A stretch of 50,758 bases of DNA from an uncultured Pyrinomonadaceae bacterium. Its GTDB lineage: Bacteria; Acidobacteriota; Blastocatellia; Pyrinomonadales; Pyrinomonadaceae. Both the position numbers and the translations under genes were made by a program. Below are positions 8,413 to 15,644 of the stretch, in pieces. The first letter of the stretch is position 1, and every line of letters starts with the position of its first letter. Location of the stretch: NCBI GenBank assembly GCA_902805935.1, contig CADCUR010000275.1, forward strand, positions 1-50,758. Direction: 5' to 3'. Under the pieces are notes generated by a model that saw only the letters and a program-made list of their open reading frames with translations, was not told where the DNA came from and made no database searches.

Positions 8413-9744
8413 TCACTTCACGCGGCTCGTGCGGCGTTTCATAAAATCCATCAAAACAAACTGCGTCAGATTATTCGGGTTCGCAAAATATGCTTTGCCT
8501 TTTGTCATCGCCGACATCTTTTTGACGAATTCGACGAGGTAATAATCGTCGGCGAGCATAAACGTATTAATCATAATGTTGCCTTTGCGACACGCCTGCA
8601 CTTCCTTCATCGTCTCCGCCATCACGAACGGGTCGCCGCCCATCGAGTTTTTATATAAGAGGCGTTTTTCGTTCGGGACGGTTTGCGAGCGGCGGCGGTG
8701 ATTGAAAAACGCGGCGTTCGACGGCTCGACGAAAGCGGCGGTCGGCTTGCCGTCAGTGACCATCACGATTTGCTTCATCTCTTTGCCTTGCGCGTTCAAA
8801 ATTCGTCGGGCGAGTTTCAAGCCTTCCGCCGTGTTTGTGTGATAGGGTCCGACTTGCGTGGTAGCTAATTTGGCGAGCGGCAATTCTTCCGCGCCGTCGT
8901 GGAATAAAACGATTTTCAGAGAATCGCCCGGATACTGCGTGCGAATCAAATGCGCGAGCGCAAGCGCGACTTTTTTGGCGGGTGTAAATCTGTCTTCGCC
9001 GTAGAGAATCATCGAATGCGAGCAGTCGAGCATCACGACGGTCGCGCACGACGATTGATAATCCTGTTGGTGAACGTACAAATCTTTGTATTCGAGATTC
9101 AGCGGAACGCCCAAACCTTCGCGCGAAATCGCCGAAAGAAGCGTCGCGTTCACGTCCAGATTTATCGTGTCGCCGAATTCGTATTGTTTGGAACTCAAAG
9201 CGGCTTCGATGCCCGTGTCGAGCTGCGGCGTTTCGTGTCTGCCGATGGATGATTTGCCCATCGAGCCGAGCAGTTTTTGCAGAGTTTTATAGCCGAGAAA
9301 ATCCAAGCCTTTTTCGGTGATTTCAAAACGCACGTCGCGCTGCTGCGCTTGCCCGACTTCGCCCTGACCGTTCCCGTTTTGCTGCTGCCCCTGCGCTTGC
9401 GGCTGTTCGACTTCCTTTAAATTCAAATAGCCTTCTTCGACTAATCTTTCAATCAATTGATTAAGCAATTCTTCGAGCAGCGAGCCTTTAAATTTTCCTT
9501 CATTATCGTCAAGCATTTGCTGAACGTCCTGCGCCGACAAAATTTCCTGTTCCATCAGCGCGCGCAGTAAAGCCTCGCGCAAGCCGTCGAGCGAATCGTC
9601 CGGTTCGTTGCGCCGCCGCGTCCAGTAGTAATCTTCGTTGAAGCCCGAATCGAGCAGCGAGTCCGACAGCGACTGCATTAAATCGCCGAGGTTCAAATCC
9701 GATACGTTAAAGCCCTTAAATTTTGAATAACGAATAAACTTCAT
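8413..9744 (-). CDS. VWA (von Willebrand factor A) domain protein
   Basis: 443 residues. Residues 1-115 are acidic and helical, followed by a Q/G/N-rich linker (about 114-136). The VWA domain occupies about 230-430, with a MIDAS site MLDCSHSM (D240, S242, S244), a later Thr in [10 protein letters not shown], and VMVTDGKPT. It resembles COG4867-type VWA proteins, which in other genomes often sit beside a MoxR/magnesium-chelatase-like AAA+ ATPase; no such partner is in this window. No signal peptide, so probably a cytosolic metal-dependent scaffold or chaperone-type factor. It is the first gene of a tightly packed minus-strand run. Confidence 0.82.
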   Translation of the reverse strand: MKFIRYSKFKGFNVSDLNLGDLMQSLSDSLLDSGFNEDYYWTRRRNEPDDSLDGLREALLRALMEQEILSAQDVQQMLDDNEGKFKGSLLEELLNQLIERLVEEGYLNLKEVEQPQAQGQQQNGNGQGEVGQAQQRDVRFEITEKGLDFLGYKTLQKLLGSMGKSSIGRHETPQLDTGIEAALSSKQYEFGDTINLDVNATLLSAISREGLGVPLNLEYKDLYVHQQDYQSSCATVVMLDCSHSMILYGEDRFTPAKKVALALAHLIRTQYPGDSLKIVLFHDGAEELPLAKLATTQVGPYHTNTAEGLKLARRILNAQGKEMKQIVMVTDGKPTAAFVEPSNAAFFNHRRRSQTVPNEKRLLYKNSMGGDPFVMAETMKEVQACRKGNIMINTFMLADDYYLVEFVKKMSAMTKGKAYFANPNNLTQFVLMDFMKRRTSRVK

Positions 9745-9838
9745 TCTCTTAAAACTCCTTGTCAGCCTTCAACCGCCGTCGTTCTCTGGCGGAGAAATTT
9801 TGTAAATCAAATTCAAACCGAATCTCTTTCGGATTTAT

Positions 9839-9880
9839 ACCAAATTGTTCAGACGTAAACGATATGGTGCTTGAAAAAAT
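9839..9880 (+). promoter_or_regulatory. Candidate enhancer-binding-protein site, copy 1
   Basis: A 42-bp stretch that matches the element at 10558-10599 with only about eight differences, including a shared core ACGTAAACGATAT. It lies about 70 bp upstream of the -24 box of a sigma-54 promoter, the usual position for an activator (bEBP) site. The left part (9839-9848) and right part (9859-9868) form an imperfect dyad (8 of 10). Confidence 0.65.
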
Positions 9881-9935
9881 AATCTCAATAACAATAATTT
9901 CGCGTCAGCCGTTGAAAAACGCAAGGTTAATTTTC

Positions 9936-9950
9936 CGGCACGTTTATTGC
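9936..9950 (+). promoter_or_regulatory. Sigma-54 promoter for first glycine-zipper gene
   Basis: CGGCACGTTTATTGC: GG at -24 and GC at -12 with exactly 10 nt between them, and both TTGC and GGCACG consensus parts present. It is 117 bp before the start codon of the 10067 gene. A good match to the RpoN consensus. Confidence 0.85.
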
Positions 9951-10066
9951 CAACTCTGAAAATAAAACGTAGAGAAATTTTCTTTCAGGCAATTTTTACT
10001 CTCCCAAAAACTTAGCACATTTCTCTCTTCGTTTTGAAATCTAAATACAAGGAAGGTTATTGAAAG

Positions 10067-10459
10067 ATGAAAAAGTTTTTGGCAGGACTCGTCGTCCTAT
10101 TTATATTGATGGTTTCCGTTCCGCTTTCGGCGGAAGCTCACAATGGCTGCGAGCGTCATCGTAAAGCGCGTAAATCATACGCCAGCCGCAATTATCGCAG
10201 CCGAGCAGCTCAACCGCGGTATCAAAACTACGGCTATGTTTACGAAAAACCGAGCCTTTATCGTCGTCATCGCAACTTGATAAACTTGGGAGCTGCTACG
10301 GGCGGCGGCGCTTTAATCGGCGCTCTGCTCGGCGGAAAAAGAGGCGCTCTTATCGGAACGGGAATTGGCGCCGGAAGCGGCGCGCTCTACACATACGTTC
10401 TGAATAAGAAAAAAAGAAGATATACCTCCAGGTATTATCCGAGATACCAAAATCGTTAA
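10067..10459 (+). CDS. Secreted glycine-zipper protein (paralogue 1)
   Basis: 130 residues. Signal peptide about 1-24 (ending PLSAEA), then a basic, Arg/Tyr-rich segment and a glycine zipper (about 80-112) of GGGALIGALLGG and GALIGTGIGAGSG, and a very basic tail. Glycine zippers of this type form membrane-associated hairpins or oligomers in envelope proteins. An AAGGAAGG ribosome site lies 10 nt before the ATG. It is a tandem paralogue of the next gene, sharing RRHRNLINLG and the zipper. Both have their own sigma-54 promoter and terminator, so they are separate units under common control. Role unknown; envelope stress or surface function is an inference. Confidence 0.85.
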   Translation: MKKFLAGLVVLFILMVSVPLSAEAHNGCERHRKARKSYASRNYRSRAAQPRYQNYGYVYEKPSLYRRHRNLINLGAATGGGALIGALLGGKRGALIGTGIGAGSGALYTYVLNKKKRRYTSRYYPRYQNR

Positions 10460-10475
10460 GATTTAACGGTAAGTT

Positions 10476-10522
10476 AAAAAGAGAAAGCCTCGACGTTCAG
10501 CGCGTCGAGGCTTTCTCTTTTT
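10476..10522 (+). terminator. Intrinsic terminator after first glycine-zipper gene
   Basis: A perfect 20-bp stem (10476-10495 with 10503-10522) around a 7-nt loop, GC-rich in its upper half and ending in a T-run. It separates the two paralogous genes into independent transcription units. Confidence 0.92.
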
Positions 10523-10557
10523 TAGATTTAATGCGTTATTTTTAATATGAGGCTCAT

Positions 10558-10599
10558 CCCAAAATGTCCAAACGTAAACGATATAGTGTTTGGAAAAAC
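10558..10599 (+). promoter_or_regulatory. Candidate enhancer-binding-protein site, copy 2
   Basis: Second copy of the 42-bp element of 9839-9880, about 70 bp upstream of the next sigma-54 promoter. It includes CCAAACGTAAACGATATAGT followed by GTTTGG, so CCAAAC/GTTTGG arms flank the core. The same ACGATATAGT core recurs at 45494-45503. Confidence 0.65.
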
Positions 10600-10655
10600 G
10601 ACTTGAAAAACAGTTGTTTCGTGTAAATTGTTGAAAAAACAGACTCTTGTATTCT

Positions 10656-10670
10656 TGGCACACTCGTTGC
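10656..10670 (+). promoter_or_regulatory. Sigma-54 promoter for second glycine-zipper gene
   Basis: TGGCACACTCGTTGC: a textbook -24/-12 promoter (GG, 10 nt, GC) 61 bp before the ATG at 10731. Its presence downstream of an in-frame upstream ATG (10647) argues for the internal start. Confidence 0.9.
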
Positions 10671-10730
10671 CAAATACCGAAGCAGATGAAGGAAAGTTTC
10701 CTTCAAATTGTTCTAAGGAGAATTAAAGCA

Positions 10731-11054
10731 ATGAAAAAATTTATAGCAACTTTGATGATGATGGCGATGCTGGCGGTTGTGCTTCCGCTTTCGGCGAACG
10801 CGCAGACCAACGGCACCCGCTACACGAGAAATCGTACCAACACGAATCGCGTTTACAAAAGACCGAATTTTTACCAGCGTCACCGCAACCTGATTAACGT
10901 CGGTATCGGAACCGGGGCGGGCGCTTTGCTCGGCGGACTCATCGGCGGCAAAAAAGGCGCGCTAATCGGAACGGCGGTCGGCGCGGGCGGTTCGGCTCTT
11001 TACACTTACAAAATCAATCCGAAAACGAAAAGATATTACAGAGTTTATCGGTAG
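10731..11054 (+). CDS. Secreted glycine-zipper protein (paralogue 2)
   Basis: 107 residues from the ATG at 10731, chosen because AAGGAG lies 10 nt upstream, the signal peptide starts there (MKKFIATLMMMAMLAVVLPL, cleavage after SANA), and a longer frame would begin before the sigma-54 promoter. After a short basic region come YQRHRNLINVG and a glycine zipper GAGALLGGLIGGKKGALIG, matching the preceding gene. It is a duplicated envelope protein expressed from an RpoN promoter. The Arg/Tyr-rich insert of paralogue 1 is shorter here. Function unknown. Confidence 0.87.
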   Translation: MKKFIATLMMMAMLAVVLPLSANAQTNGTRYTRNRTNTNRVYKRPNFYQRHRNLINVGIGTGAGALLGGLIGGKKGALIGTAVGAGGSALYTYKINPKTKRYYRVYR

Positions 11055-11065
11055 TCGAAGAAATT

Positions 11066-11122
11066 AAAAAAGGAAAAGCCGCGATTGGATTTGTGTAATC
11101 CAATCGCGGCTTTTCCTTTTTT
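11066..11122. terminator. Bidirectional intrinsic terminator
   Basis: A perfect 25-bp stem (11066-11090 with 11098-11122), loop of 7 nt, with A- and T-runs at the ends. It ends the glycine-zipper transcript and, on the other strand, the lytic transglycosylase transcript. Confidence 0.93.
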
Positions 11123-11129
11123 CCGGCGG

Positions 11130-13655
11130 TTATTTCGATTTTAGATTTTCATCGTAAAGCATTTGATAAACGCGGTAGCCCGCTAACACTTTATAGACGT
11201 AATCCTTCGATTGCGAAAAAACGATTTCGGAAACGTAGCGATCCGGGTCGTTCGACTTTGAACGCGCCAGCCAGCGCAGCATATTGTCTTCGCCGCCGTT
11301 GTAACTCGCCGCGACCGCCGCTGGTTGGTTCGGAAAAACGACGAACAAATTTGCCAGATACTGCGAGCCGAAGAGAATCGCCGTCGGCGGATCGTAAAGC
11401 TCGTCCTGCCGAAAATTTCCGTGCGCGAGTTCACTGGCGATTCGCTCGGCAGTCGTCGAGATAAACTGCATCAAGCCGCGCGCCGCCGCGTAAGATTTCA
11501 CGTCGGCGCGAAAACGCGATTCCTGCCGCATAATCGCTAACAGAAAACGCGGATCAACCGCCCGCGGCGCGGCGTGTTTCAAAAGCGAATCGGCGTAAGG
11601 CGCCGGATAAAGCAATTCCAGATGCCCGCGCGGAACGAGTTCGATTTCGTAATCGGCGGGAATGTTTTTCCAGAGCGGTTCGACGTATGAAACGGCGCGA
11701 CTTGCCCGCTCGCCGCATTTATAAAAGACGGCTAAAGTGTAATTAAAATCCGCCTGGTTTTTAGTAGTTCCGAGACCCAAATTAGTTCCGAGTATTTTTA
11801 CCGCGTCTCCGCGTCTCTGCGTCGCCGTGTCGCTGTTCTCCAGTTCCGGCGCGGCTTCGTCGTATAAACCTAAAAATAATAATTCGTCGGCGAGCGTTTG
11901 GTGGTAATCGGTTGGCAGATTTGAGCGCGCTTCGGTCAAAACCGCTTTGCGTCCGAGTTCCAAAACTTTTCCGCTGGGGATTTTCTGATAATCGGGCAAA
12001 GTTGCGTAAGCCTTTCGCGCAATTTCCAGCATCCGCGCGCGGACTTCCGCGTTTTCCGTCAGGCGCAGAACGGCTTGCGCCGCTTTGCGCTGGGCTTCGG
12101 CATTTCTGGTTTCGATGTTTTTCGTCAATTCGTCGATTTTCTCCGAAGCGATGAACCGCGTTTTTTCCTCGCGCGCCAGCCGCTTTAATCTTTCGGTCGC
12201 GCGCCAGCCGTAATACTCGCCGCGCCCGTCGGGAATCGAAAGATAAACTTCAATCGCCTCTGCCGGACGATTGAGATTTTCGAGCGCGAAGCCTTTCAAA
12301 AATAAAATTTCCGCCCGGTTTGTGCCGCCCGCGACGCGCGTGCCGCCGGGGTCGGAAAAGTTTTGCAGATTATTTAAGTCGGCGAGCGCGCGTTCCCAAT
12401 CGTTCTGCGCGATGTAAATTCGCGCCTGCGCGAAAAGCGCGAGCGCTTCGGGCAGCTTGCCGCGAAACGTTTCCTGCGTCTTTAATGTCCATTTCAGGGC
12501 TTCCGCATTCGCGCCCGTGTCGCGTAAAACGTCTGTGATATTCAAGAAAGCGCGTTCGAGATTTTCTTCGCCCGCGTATTTTTCGATGTATTTTTGATAG
12601 CGCGAAATCGCTTCTCGCGGTTTGTTGACGCGCGAGTATGCCGCCGCCGTCTGGCTCAGAGCGTCTTTGGCAATCGGCTCGTCGGGAAATTCGGCTTGGA
12701 CGCGCTCGAACCAATTTATCGCCTGGTTAAAATTTCTTTCCTGCGCGAAACCGCGACCCGTTTGGTAAAGCGCGTCGGCAACGTAAACGCTCGCCCGATG
12801 CTTTTCGATAATCGCCTGGTAATGAAGCCGCGCCAGAGGAAAATTTCGGTTAAACTGATAAATCTGCGCCCGTCGAAAATGTTCCGTATCGGCGAGCGGC
12901 GTGGCGATTTTTCCGAAATTACCTTTGCCGACGGCGAGTTCGTCCAAGGCTTTAGCGCCCGCGAGCGCGTAGTCATCGGGCTGCGCCACATTCGGCAACT
13001 CGGTAATTAGTTTCGTGAAAATTTCCCGCGCTTCGTCTAATCGGTTTGTTTGCAGGTAGGCTTGTCCGAGCAAAACTAATTGTTCGCGGTTTTCTGTTTT
13101 CGGTTTTTGGTCTTCGTTCTTTGGATTCAAGTTTCGAGCTTGAGACTGTTTTTCACTGTCCGCTCTTGGCTCTTCTCCGTTCTGCAATAATTTAATGATC
13201 GTATTATAATCTTTGCTCTCGAAATAGCTTCGCGTCAGACGCGCCCGCGCCGCGCCGGTCAGCAGACTTTCCGGCGCCAAGGTCAAAAGTTTATGCAGAT
13301 AAATTCTTTCTAAAAATAAATTTCCGCTCGCGCGAAAAATCTCGGACAAGTGCAGCAGCGCGTATTCGCTCAAGACGGAATTTCGGTTGACGACCGCTTG
13401 ATAATTCGCCGTCGCCGCCGCGAAATCACCCCGCTTTTCCGCCGTCCGCGCCAGCAGGTAATCGTAATTGTTCAAGACAAAAATTTTTTCGTTCGTTTGT
13501 TCGAGCGTTTGTAATTCGGCGGCGGCAGTTTGATAATCTTTATTTTCGACGGCGGTGCGGATTTTTGAATGAGTTTCGGATAAACTTTGCGCTGCGGCGG
13601 CGAAGGAAAATAAAAGCGTGAGCAGAAAAAGTCTCGGTAATTCGGCGTAGAACAT
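11130..13655 (-). CDS. Soluble lytic murein transglycosylase (Slt family)
   Basis: 841 residues. A signal peptide (about 1-22) is followed by a long alpha-superhelical region with many TPR-like repeats. The C-terminal SLT domain (about 695-830) shows the catalytic Glu in IMRQESRF (E712) and the family motifs ARGLMQF and AASYNGG. It cleaves the MurNAc-GlcNAc bond of peptidoglycan with formation of 1,6-anhydro-MurNAc in the periplasm. It is longer than E. coli Slt70 because of the TPR region and two insertions made of short degenerate DNA repeats (QARNLNPKNEDQKPKTENR near residue 172-190, and DTATQRRGDAV further on). Single gene, convergent with the glycine-zipper pair. Confidence 0.9.
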   Translation of the reverse strand: MFYAELPRLFLLTLLFSFAAAAQSLSETHSKIRTAVENKDYQTAAAELQTLEQTNEKIFVLNNYDYLLARTAEKRGDFAAATANYQAVVNRNSVLSEYALLHLSEIFRASGNLFLERIYLHKLLTLAPESLLTGAARARLTRSYFESKDYNTIIKLLQNGEEPRADSEKQSQARNLNPKNEDQKPKTENREQLVLLGQAYLQTNRLDEAREIFTKLITELPNVAQPDDYALAGAKALDELAVGKGNFGKIATPLADTEHFRRAQIYQFNRNFPLARLHYQAIIEKHRASVYVADALYQTGRGFAQERNFNQAINWFERVQAEFPDEPIAKDALSQTAAAYSRVNKPREAISRYQKYIEKYAGEENLERAFLNITDVLRDTGANAEALKWTLKTQETFRGKLPEALALFAQARIYIAQNDWERALADLNNLQNFSDPGGTRVAGGTNRAEILFLKGFALENLNRPAEAIEVYLSIPDGRGEYYGWRATERLKRLAREEKTRFIASEKIDELTKNIETRNAEAQRKAAQAVLRLTENAEVRARMLEIARKAYATLPDYQKIPSGKVLELGRKAVLTEARSNLPTDYHQTLADELLFLGLYDEAAPELENSDTATQRRGDAVKILGTNLGLGTTKNQADFNYTLAVFYKCGERASRAVSYVEPLWKNIPADYEIELVPRGHLELLYPAPYADSLLKHAAPRAVDPRFLLAIMRQESRFRADVKSYAAARGLMQFISTTAERIASELAHGNFRQDELYDPPTAILFGSQYLANLFVVFPNQPAAVAASYNGGEDNMLRWLARSKSNDPDRYVSEIVFSQSKDYVYKVLAGYRVYQMLYDENLKSK
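11796..11840. repeat. 8-bp-type degenerate repeat inside slt
   Basis: A run of GCGTCTCC-like octamers (CGTCTCCGCGTCTCTGCGTCG) in the transglycosylase gene, encoding DTATQRRGDAV. It resembles the octamer repeats at 5783-5810, 14640-14725 and 15656-15734. Confidence 0.6.
13086..13196. repeat. Degenerate 7-bp tandem repeat inside slt
   Basis: About 15 degenerate heptamers (GTTTTCT, GTTTTCG, GTTTTTG, GTCTTCG and so on) in the transglycosylase coding sequence. They encode a charged, low-complexity linker between TPR segments and keep the frame. Confidence 0.65.
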
Positions 13656-13697
13656 AAAATGTAATAAAATCGGTGTCAGTAGAGCGAAAGCGCCTTT

Positions 13698-14639
13698 ATG
13701 ATAGCAGAAACGATGAAAAATAGCGCGAGGATTTTAAGCGGCGCGCAGATAGCCGAAGCGGTCAAACGCGAAGTCGCCGAAGAAATAAAAATTCTGGATT
13801 ACCGTCTGGGTTTGACGGTCGTGCGCGTCGGCGAAGACGCTGCCTCGGCGGTTTACGTCGGCAACAAAGTCAAAACTAGCGCCGAACTCGGCATCCGTTC
13901 CGAACACATACATCTTCCGGCAAAAACTTCGCAGGCGGAACTTTTGCGCGTCGTTGACGAATTAAACGCGCGCGCGGACGTTGACGGGATTCTCGTGCAG
14001 CTTCCGCTGCCGAAACAAATTGACGAAAACTTTGTTTTGGAACGCCTCAATCCCGAAAAAGACGTTGACGGTTTTCATCCGGTTAATGTCGGTCGGCTCT
14101 CGCAGGGACAAACTGCGCTCGCGCCCTGCACGCCCGCCGGAGTCATCGAAATTTTAAAGCGCTCCGGCATTGAAATCGCCGGAAAACACGCCGTCATCAT
14201 CGGACGCAGCAACATCGTCGGCAAGCCGATGGCGATGCTTTTGCTGCAGGAGAATGCGACGGTTACGATTTGTCATTCGCGCACCGTAAATTTAACGGAG
14301 ATTACGAGCCAAGCCGATATTTTAGTGGCGGCAATCGGTCGCCCCGGATTCGTGCGCGGCGAGCATATTAAGACGGGCGCGACGGTTGTTGATGTCGGTA
14401 TCAACAATGTTTCGGACGCGGATTTTGCCAGAGAACTTTTCGACGAAACCGAACTCGAAAAGCGTCTGGCGACAATCGAAAAACGCGGCTCGACGCTCGT
14501 CGGCGACGTTAACCCGAAAGAAGCGAAAATGAAAGCCGCAAACTTTACGCCCGTTCCCGGCGGCGTCGGACTTTTGACCGTCGCAATGCTGATGAAAAAT
14601 ACGGTTCAGGCGGCGAAGATGCGAAGAAAGACGGATTAG
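13698..14639 (+). CDS. folD: Bifunctional methylenetetrahydrofolate dehydrogenase/cyclohydrolase
   Basis: 313 residues. FolD interconverts 5,10-methylene-, 5,10-methenyl- and 10-formyl-tetrahydrofolate with NADP, supplying one-carbon units for purines and formyl-Met. Visible signatures: catalytic Tyr/Lys in AVYVGNKVK (Y53, K57), DGILVQLPLP, PCTPAGV, the dinucleotide-binding VIIGRSNIVGKPMA, and TPVPGGVGLLTVA. The length is slightly above the usual 280-300 because of an acidic insertion (ARELFDETELEKRLATIEKR). The start may be the Met at residue 6. It is divergent from slt with a 42-bp gap and probably leads a short operon with the MazG-like and coaE genes. Confidence 0.96.
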   Translation: MIAETMKNSARILSGAQIAEAVKREVAEEIKILDYRLGLTVVRVGEDAASAVYVGNKVKTSAELGIRSEHIHLPAKTSQAELLRVVDELNARADVDGILVQLPLPKQIDENFVLERLNPEKDVDGFHPVNVGRLSQGQTALAPCTPAGVIEILKRSGIEIAGKHAVIIGRSNIVGKPMAMLLLQENATVTICHSRTVNLTEITSQADILVAAIGRPGFVRGEHIKTGATVVDVGINNVSDADFARELFDETELEKRLATIEKRGSTLVGDVNPKEAKMKAANFTPVPGGVGLLTVAMLMKNTVQAAKMRRKTD

Positions 14640-14725
14640 CCGCAGAGCGCGCAGAGAAAATCCAGAGAAAGAAAAATCAGAAGAAATTTCATAGAATTTC
14701 TAAAACCTCTGTGTTCTCTGCGGCG
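14640..14725. repeat. Inverted repeat with octamer-like arms
   Basis: The gap after folD has GCCGCAGAGCGCGCAGAGAA at one side and TCTGTGTTCTCTGCGGC at the other, forming a long imperfect hairpin. Similar CGCAGAG units are seen in other short repeats here. It may act as a weak attenuator between folD and the MazG-like gene. Confidence 0.55.
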
Positions 14726-14732
14726 AAAAAAT

Positions 14733-15035
14733 ATGAACTTTAAAGAGTATCAATCGAAGGCGAGCGCGACCGCGCTTTACCCGAAACGCCTGAGCAATCT
14801 CGAATATCCGACGCTCGGACTCGCGGGCGAAGCGGGCGAAGTCGCCAATATCGTCAAAAAAATTCAGCGCGATTTCGGCGGCGCGATAACCGACGGGATT
14901 CGCGGCAAACTCAAAGACGAACTCGGCGACGTGCTGTGGTATATTTCCGCCTGCGCCGATGAACTCGGATTAACGCTCGAAGAAATCGCGCAATTTAATG
15001 TGGAAAAATTAGCGGCGCGTCATCAAAGAAAATAA
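14733..15035 (+). CDS. MazG-like nucleotide pyrophosphohydrolase
   Basis: 100 residues, a single small MazG domain. The magnesium-binding acidic motifs are visible: GEAGEVANIVKK (about residues 32-43) and KDELGDVLWY (about 61-70). Such proteins hydrolyse non-canonical or excess (d)NTPs to monophosphate and pyrophosphate. It is cytosolic and one domain only, shorter than two-domain E. coli MazG. It lies between folD and coaE with a 5-nt gap to the latter, so co-transcription with coaE is likely. Confidence 0.88.
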   Translation: MNFKEYQSKASATALYPKRLSNLEYPTLGLAGEAGEVANIVKKIQRDFGGAITDGIRGKLKDELGDVLWYISACADELGLTLEEIAQFNVEKLAARHQRK

Positions 15036-15040
15036 TTTTG

Positions 15041-15640
15041 ATGTTAAAGATTGGATTAACCGGCTCAATCGCCGTCGGCAAAAGCTACGTTTGCGAAGTT
15101 CTCCGCGAACTCGGCGCGTTCGTTCTCGACGCCGACCGGACGGCGCGGGAAGTCGTCGCGCCCGGCACGCTCGGCTGGCAATTGATTATTGAGAGTTTCG
15201 GTAGTAACATCTTGCTTCCGAACAATGAAATAGACCGTCCGGAGCTCGGCGCAATCGTTTTCGCCGACGAAACGAAACGACAACTTTTGAATTCCATCGT
15301 GCATCCGTTAGTCATCGAAACTCAAAACGATTGGTTGCGCCAGCGGGCGGCGGAAAACGCGGGCGGCATCGCCGTCATTGACGCGGCGTTGATGATTGAA
15401 TCGGGCGGTTATCGGCGTTTTGATAAAATGATCGTCGTTTGGTGCGCTGCTGCGATACAATTGCAACGGTTGATGGAGCGAAATAATTTGAGCGAAACGG
15501 AAGCCTTAAAAAGAATCAACGCGCAAATGCCGCAGGAAGAGAAAAAGCGTTACGCCGATTACACGATTGACACGTCCGAAGGATTCGATGCGGCGCGCCG
15601 GCAAACGATTGTAATTTTCGAGCAATTAAAACTTTTATAA
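15041..15640 (+). CDS. coaE: Dephospho-CoA kinase
   Basis: 199 residues from the ATG at 15041 (a TTG lies 3 bp upstream). P-loop GLTGSIAVGKS at the N-terminus, FVLDADRTAREVV, then FADETKRQLLNSIVHPLV and VIDAALMIESG, all typical of CoaE. It phosphorylates the 3'-OH of dephospho-CoA as the last step of CoA synthesis. The third P-loop residue is Ile-Ala (SIAVGKS) where Gly-Ser or similar is common, within family variation. The oligopeptide-binding gene starts 4 nt after its stop, suggesting read-through into the transporter operon. Confidence 0.94.
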   Translation: MLKIGLTGSIAVGKSYVCEVLRELGAFVLDADRTAREVVAPGTLGWQLIIESFGSNILLPNNEIDRPELGAIVFADETKRQLLNSIVHPLVIETQNDWLRQRAAENAGGIAVIDAALMIESGGYRRFDKMIVVWCAAAIQLQRLMERNNLSETEALKRINAQMPQEEKKRYADYTIDTSEGFDAARRQTIVIFEQLKLL

Positions 15641-15644
15641 GAAA

